Below, piece after piece: positions 7,158 to 7,708 of a stretch of 7,708 nucleotides of DNA. Origin of the DNA: CAYLKS01 sp964384205 [NCBI: uncultured bacterium] (GTDB taxonomy: Bacteria > JAGOEH01). Location: the NCBI GenBank assembly GCA_964384205.1, contig CAYLKS010000094.1:1-7708 (forward strand). The letters are read 5' to 3'. A program made the translations under genes and the position numbers. Numbering within the stretch: position 1 is the first letter of the stretch; every line of letters begins with the position of its first letter. Below the pieces are notes generated by a model. The model saw nothing but the letters and a program-made list of their open reading frames with translations. It was not told where the DNA came from and ran no database searches.

Positions 7158-7418
7158 CAAAAATTCTCTTTTTTAAATCCTGATATTTAAAATTCAAGAT
7201 TTCTTTTCTTGTATAAATCAAAAAACCATAAAAATTATTAGCTTCTCTTAAAATAGCCCTAATCCTTCTTCTAATCTTATTTCTTACAACTGCTTTACCA
7301 ATTTTTTTTTTACAATAATAATATTTCTATTAACATCTGGATTTACAAATACAGTTCCAAACTCTAATTCTATTTTTTTGCCTTTTTTTAATAAAAAAAG
7401 ATCTTTCTTAACAGACAT
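7126..7418 (-). CDS. rnpA: ribonuclease P protein component, frame interrupted at an A10 tract
   Basis: RnpA binds the RNase P RNA and helps mature the 5' ends of tRNAs. ATG at 7418 follows the rpmH stop directly. In the zero frame the first 36 residues (LLKKGKKIELEFGTVFV region) read as an RnpA N-terminus. After GTA and nine A residues the frame then runs through KLVKQL to a TAA at 7284-7286, giving 44 residues. Shifting by -1 inside the A run (7302-7311) gives a 97-residue protein ending at 7126. It has KKKIGKAVVRN and RRRIR, the RNR motif, at 37-54. That is near family length though slightly short. The gene overlaps yidD by 32 nt. The break is either a one-base error in a homopolymer, or real and read through slippage. 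An A AAA AAA heptamer (7311-7305) is in the correct phase. Confidence 0.85.
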
Positions 7419-7553
7419 TTATACAGCTAATCTTTTTCTTCCTTTTTTTCTTCTTCTGTTTAAAACAGCTCTGCCATTTTTAGTGGACATTCTTTTTCTA
7501 AAACCATGTTTATTTCTTCTTTTTCTATTATGAGGTTGATAGGTTCTTTTCAT
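7419..7553 (-). CDS. rpmH: 50S ribosomal protein L34
   Basis: The 44-residue, highly basic product reads [18 protein letters not shown], then [19 protein letters not shown] and a short tail. This is the near-universal L34 sequence and normal length. L34 sits in the large ribosomal subunit, in contact with 23S rRNA. ATG at 7553 has GGAGA (7565-7561) seven bases upstream. It is the first gene of the operon, about 65 nt downstream of a strong promoter, and its TAA is directly followed by the rnpA ATG with no gap. It is too short for many gene callers but unmistakable. Confidence 0.98.
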   Translation of the reverse strand: MKRTYQPHNRKRRNKHGFRKRMSTKNGRAVLNRRRKKGRKRLAV

Positions 7554-7560
7554 TTTTCTA

Positions 7561-7565
7561 TCTCC
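7561..7565 (-). promoter_or_regulatory. ribosome binding site of rpmH
   Basis: GGAGA lies seven bases upstream of the L34 ATG at 7553. It is one of the two clearest Shine-Dalgarno sites in the window and fixes the rpmH start. An ATG at 7567 precedes it but would open only a five-codon frame. Confidence 0.8.
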
Positions 7566-7624
7566 ATTTTTTTAAGTTAACTTTTAATTTAAAAATCCTT
7601 AAAGCAAAATTAAAAAGACGTTTA

Positions 7625-7653
7625 TATATAACTTAAAAACGATCTTTTGTCAA
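7625..7653 (-). promoter_or_regulatory. sigma70-type promoter of the rpmH operon
   Basis: On the minus strand a perfect TTGACA (7653-7648), a 17-nt spacer and TATATA (7630-7625, within TATATATAAA) form a strong housekeeping promoter. Transcription should begin near 7617-7619 and give a leader of about 65 nt before rpmH. This strength fits a ribosomal protein gene. No other equally good promoter was noticed within the downstream block, so it may drive the whole operon. Confidence 0.8.
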
Positions 7654-7683
7654 GTCTATTTTTTATAATATTTGGGAAAAGAA

Positions 7684-7696
7684 GGGACATGGTCCC
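7684..7696. repeat. short GC-rich inverted repeat upstream of the operon promoter
   Basis: GGGAC (7684-7688) and GTCCC (7692-7696) flank a 3-nt loop, and a run of C extends to 7699. On the minus strand the hairpin is followed by TTCTTTT, so it could be the terminator of a gene entering from the right. The stem is only five pairs. It stands out as one of the few GC-rich patches in the window. Confidence 0.35.
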
Positions 7697-7708
7697 CCCT
7701 TGCGTAAA

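Noticed and set aside
7550-7567. Five-codon upstream frame (ATG at 7567) whose TGA overlaps the rpmH start
   Set aside because: It has no Shine-Dalgarno site of its own, and its second codon is part of the rpmH ribosome site. An ATG in this position is likely by chance.

Overview
This is a compact, very AT-rich bacterial window (roughly a quarter to 30% G+C by eye). It carries the conserved gene block often found near bacterial replication origins, reading leftward on the minus strand: rpmH, rnpA, yidD, yidC, mnmE. Two envelope or accessory-type genes follow: a PAP2-like membrane phosphatase and an NTP_transf_5-type nucleotidyltransferase. YidC has the large extra-cytoplasmic P1 domain, which points to a diderm (Gram-negative-type) organism. 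Its groove residue is Lys rather than Arg and is followed by a THKSY motif, which I associate with Bacteroidota/Chlorobi/Cloacimonadota-like YidC. That lineage hint is weak and no confident taxon can be named.

Layout. Bases 1-75 hold the C-terminal end of a plus-strand gene that enters from outside the window. Bases 76-396 are an A-rich gap with two plausible overlapping sigma70-type promoters just before malQ (397-1884, plus strand), a 4-alpha-glucanotransferase with all three catalytic acids. The minus-strand block runs from a strong promoter at 7625-7653 to an intrinsic terminator at 1821-1857, which lies inside the 3' end of malQ. The block is packed extremely tightly: rpmH and rnpA abut, rnpA and yidD overlap, an 11-nt gap precedes yidC, yidC and mnmE share one base (TAATG), mnmE and the PAP2 gene are 2 nt apart, and the PAP2 and nucleotidyltransferase genes overlap by 8 nt. 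It looks like one transcription unit. The last nucleotidyltransferase codons and the malQ end converge and overlap by 26 nt.

How the genes fit together. RpmH (ribosomal protein L34), RnpA (RNase P protein), MnmE (wobble-uridine modification) and YidC/YidD (membrane insertion) link translation, tRNA maturation and inner-membrane protein biogenesis. The PAP2 protein and nucleotidyltransferase are cotranscribed passengers that may act on lipid- or glycan-linked substrates (inference).

The most notable observation is rnpA. It is a recognisable full-length RNase P protein only if the reading frame shifts by one base in a run of ten A residues (minus strand), where a canonical A AAA AAA slippery heptamer lies in the zero frame. 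This is either a homopolymer sequencing error or a frame rescued by ribosomal or transcriptional slippage. I see no CRISPR array, insertion sequence, tRNA or rRNA, and no strong case for a wholly new multi-gene system.
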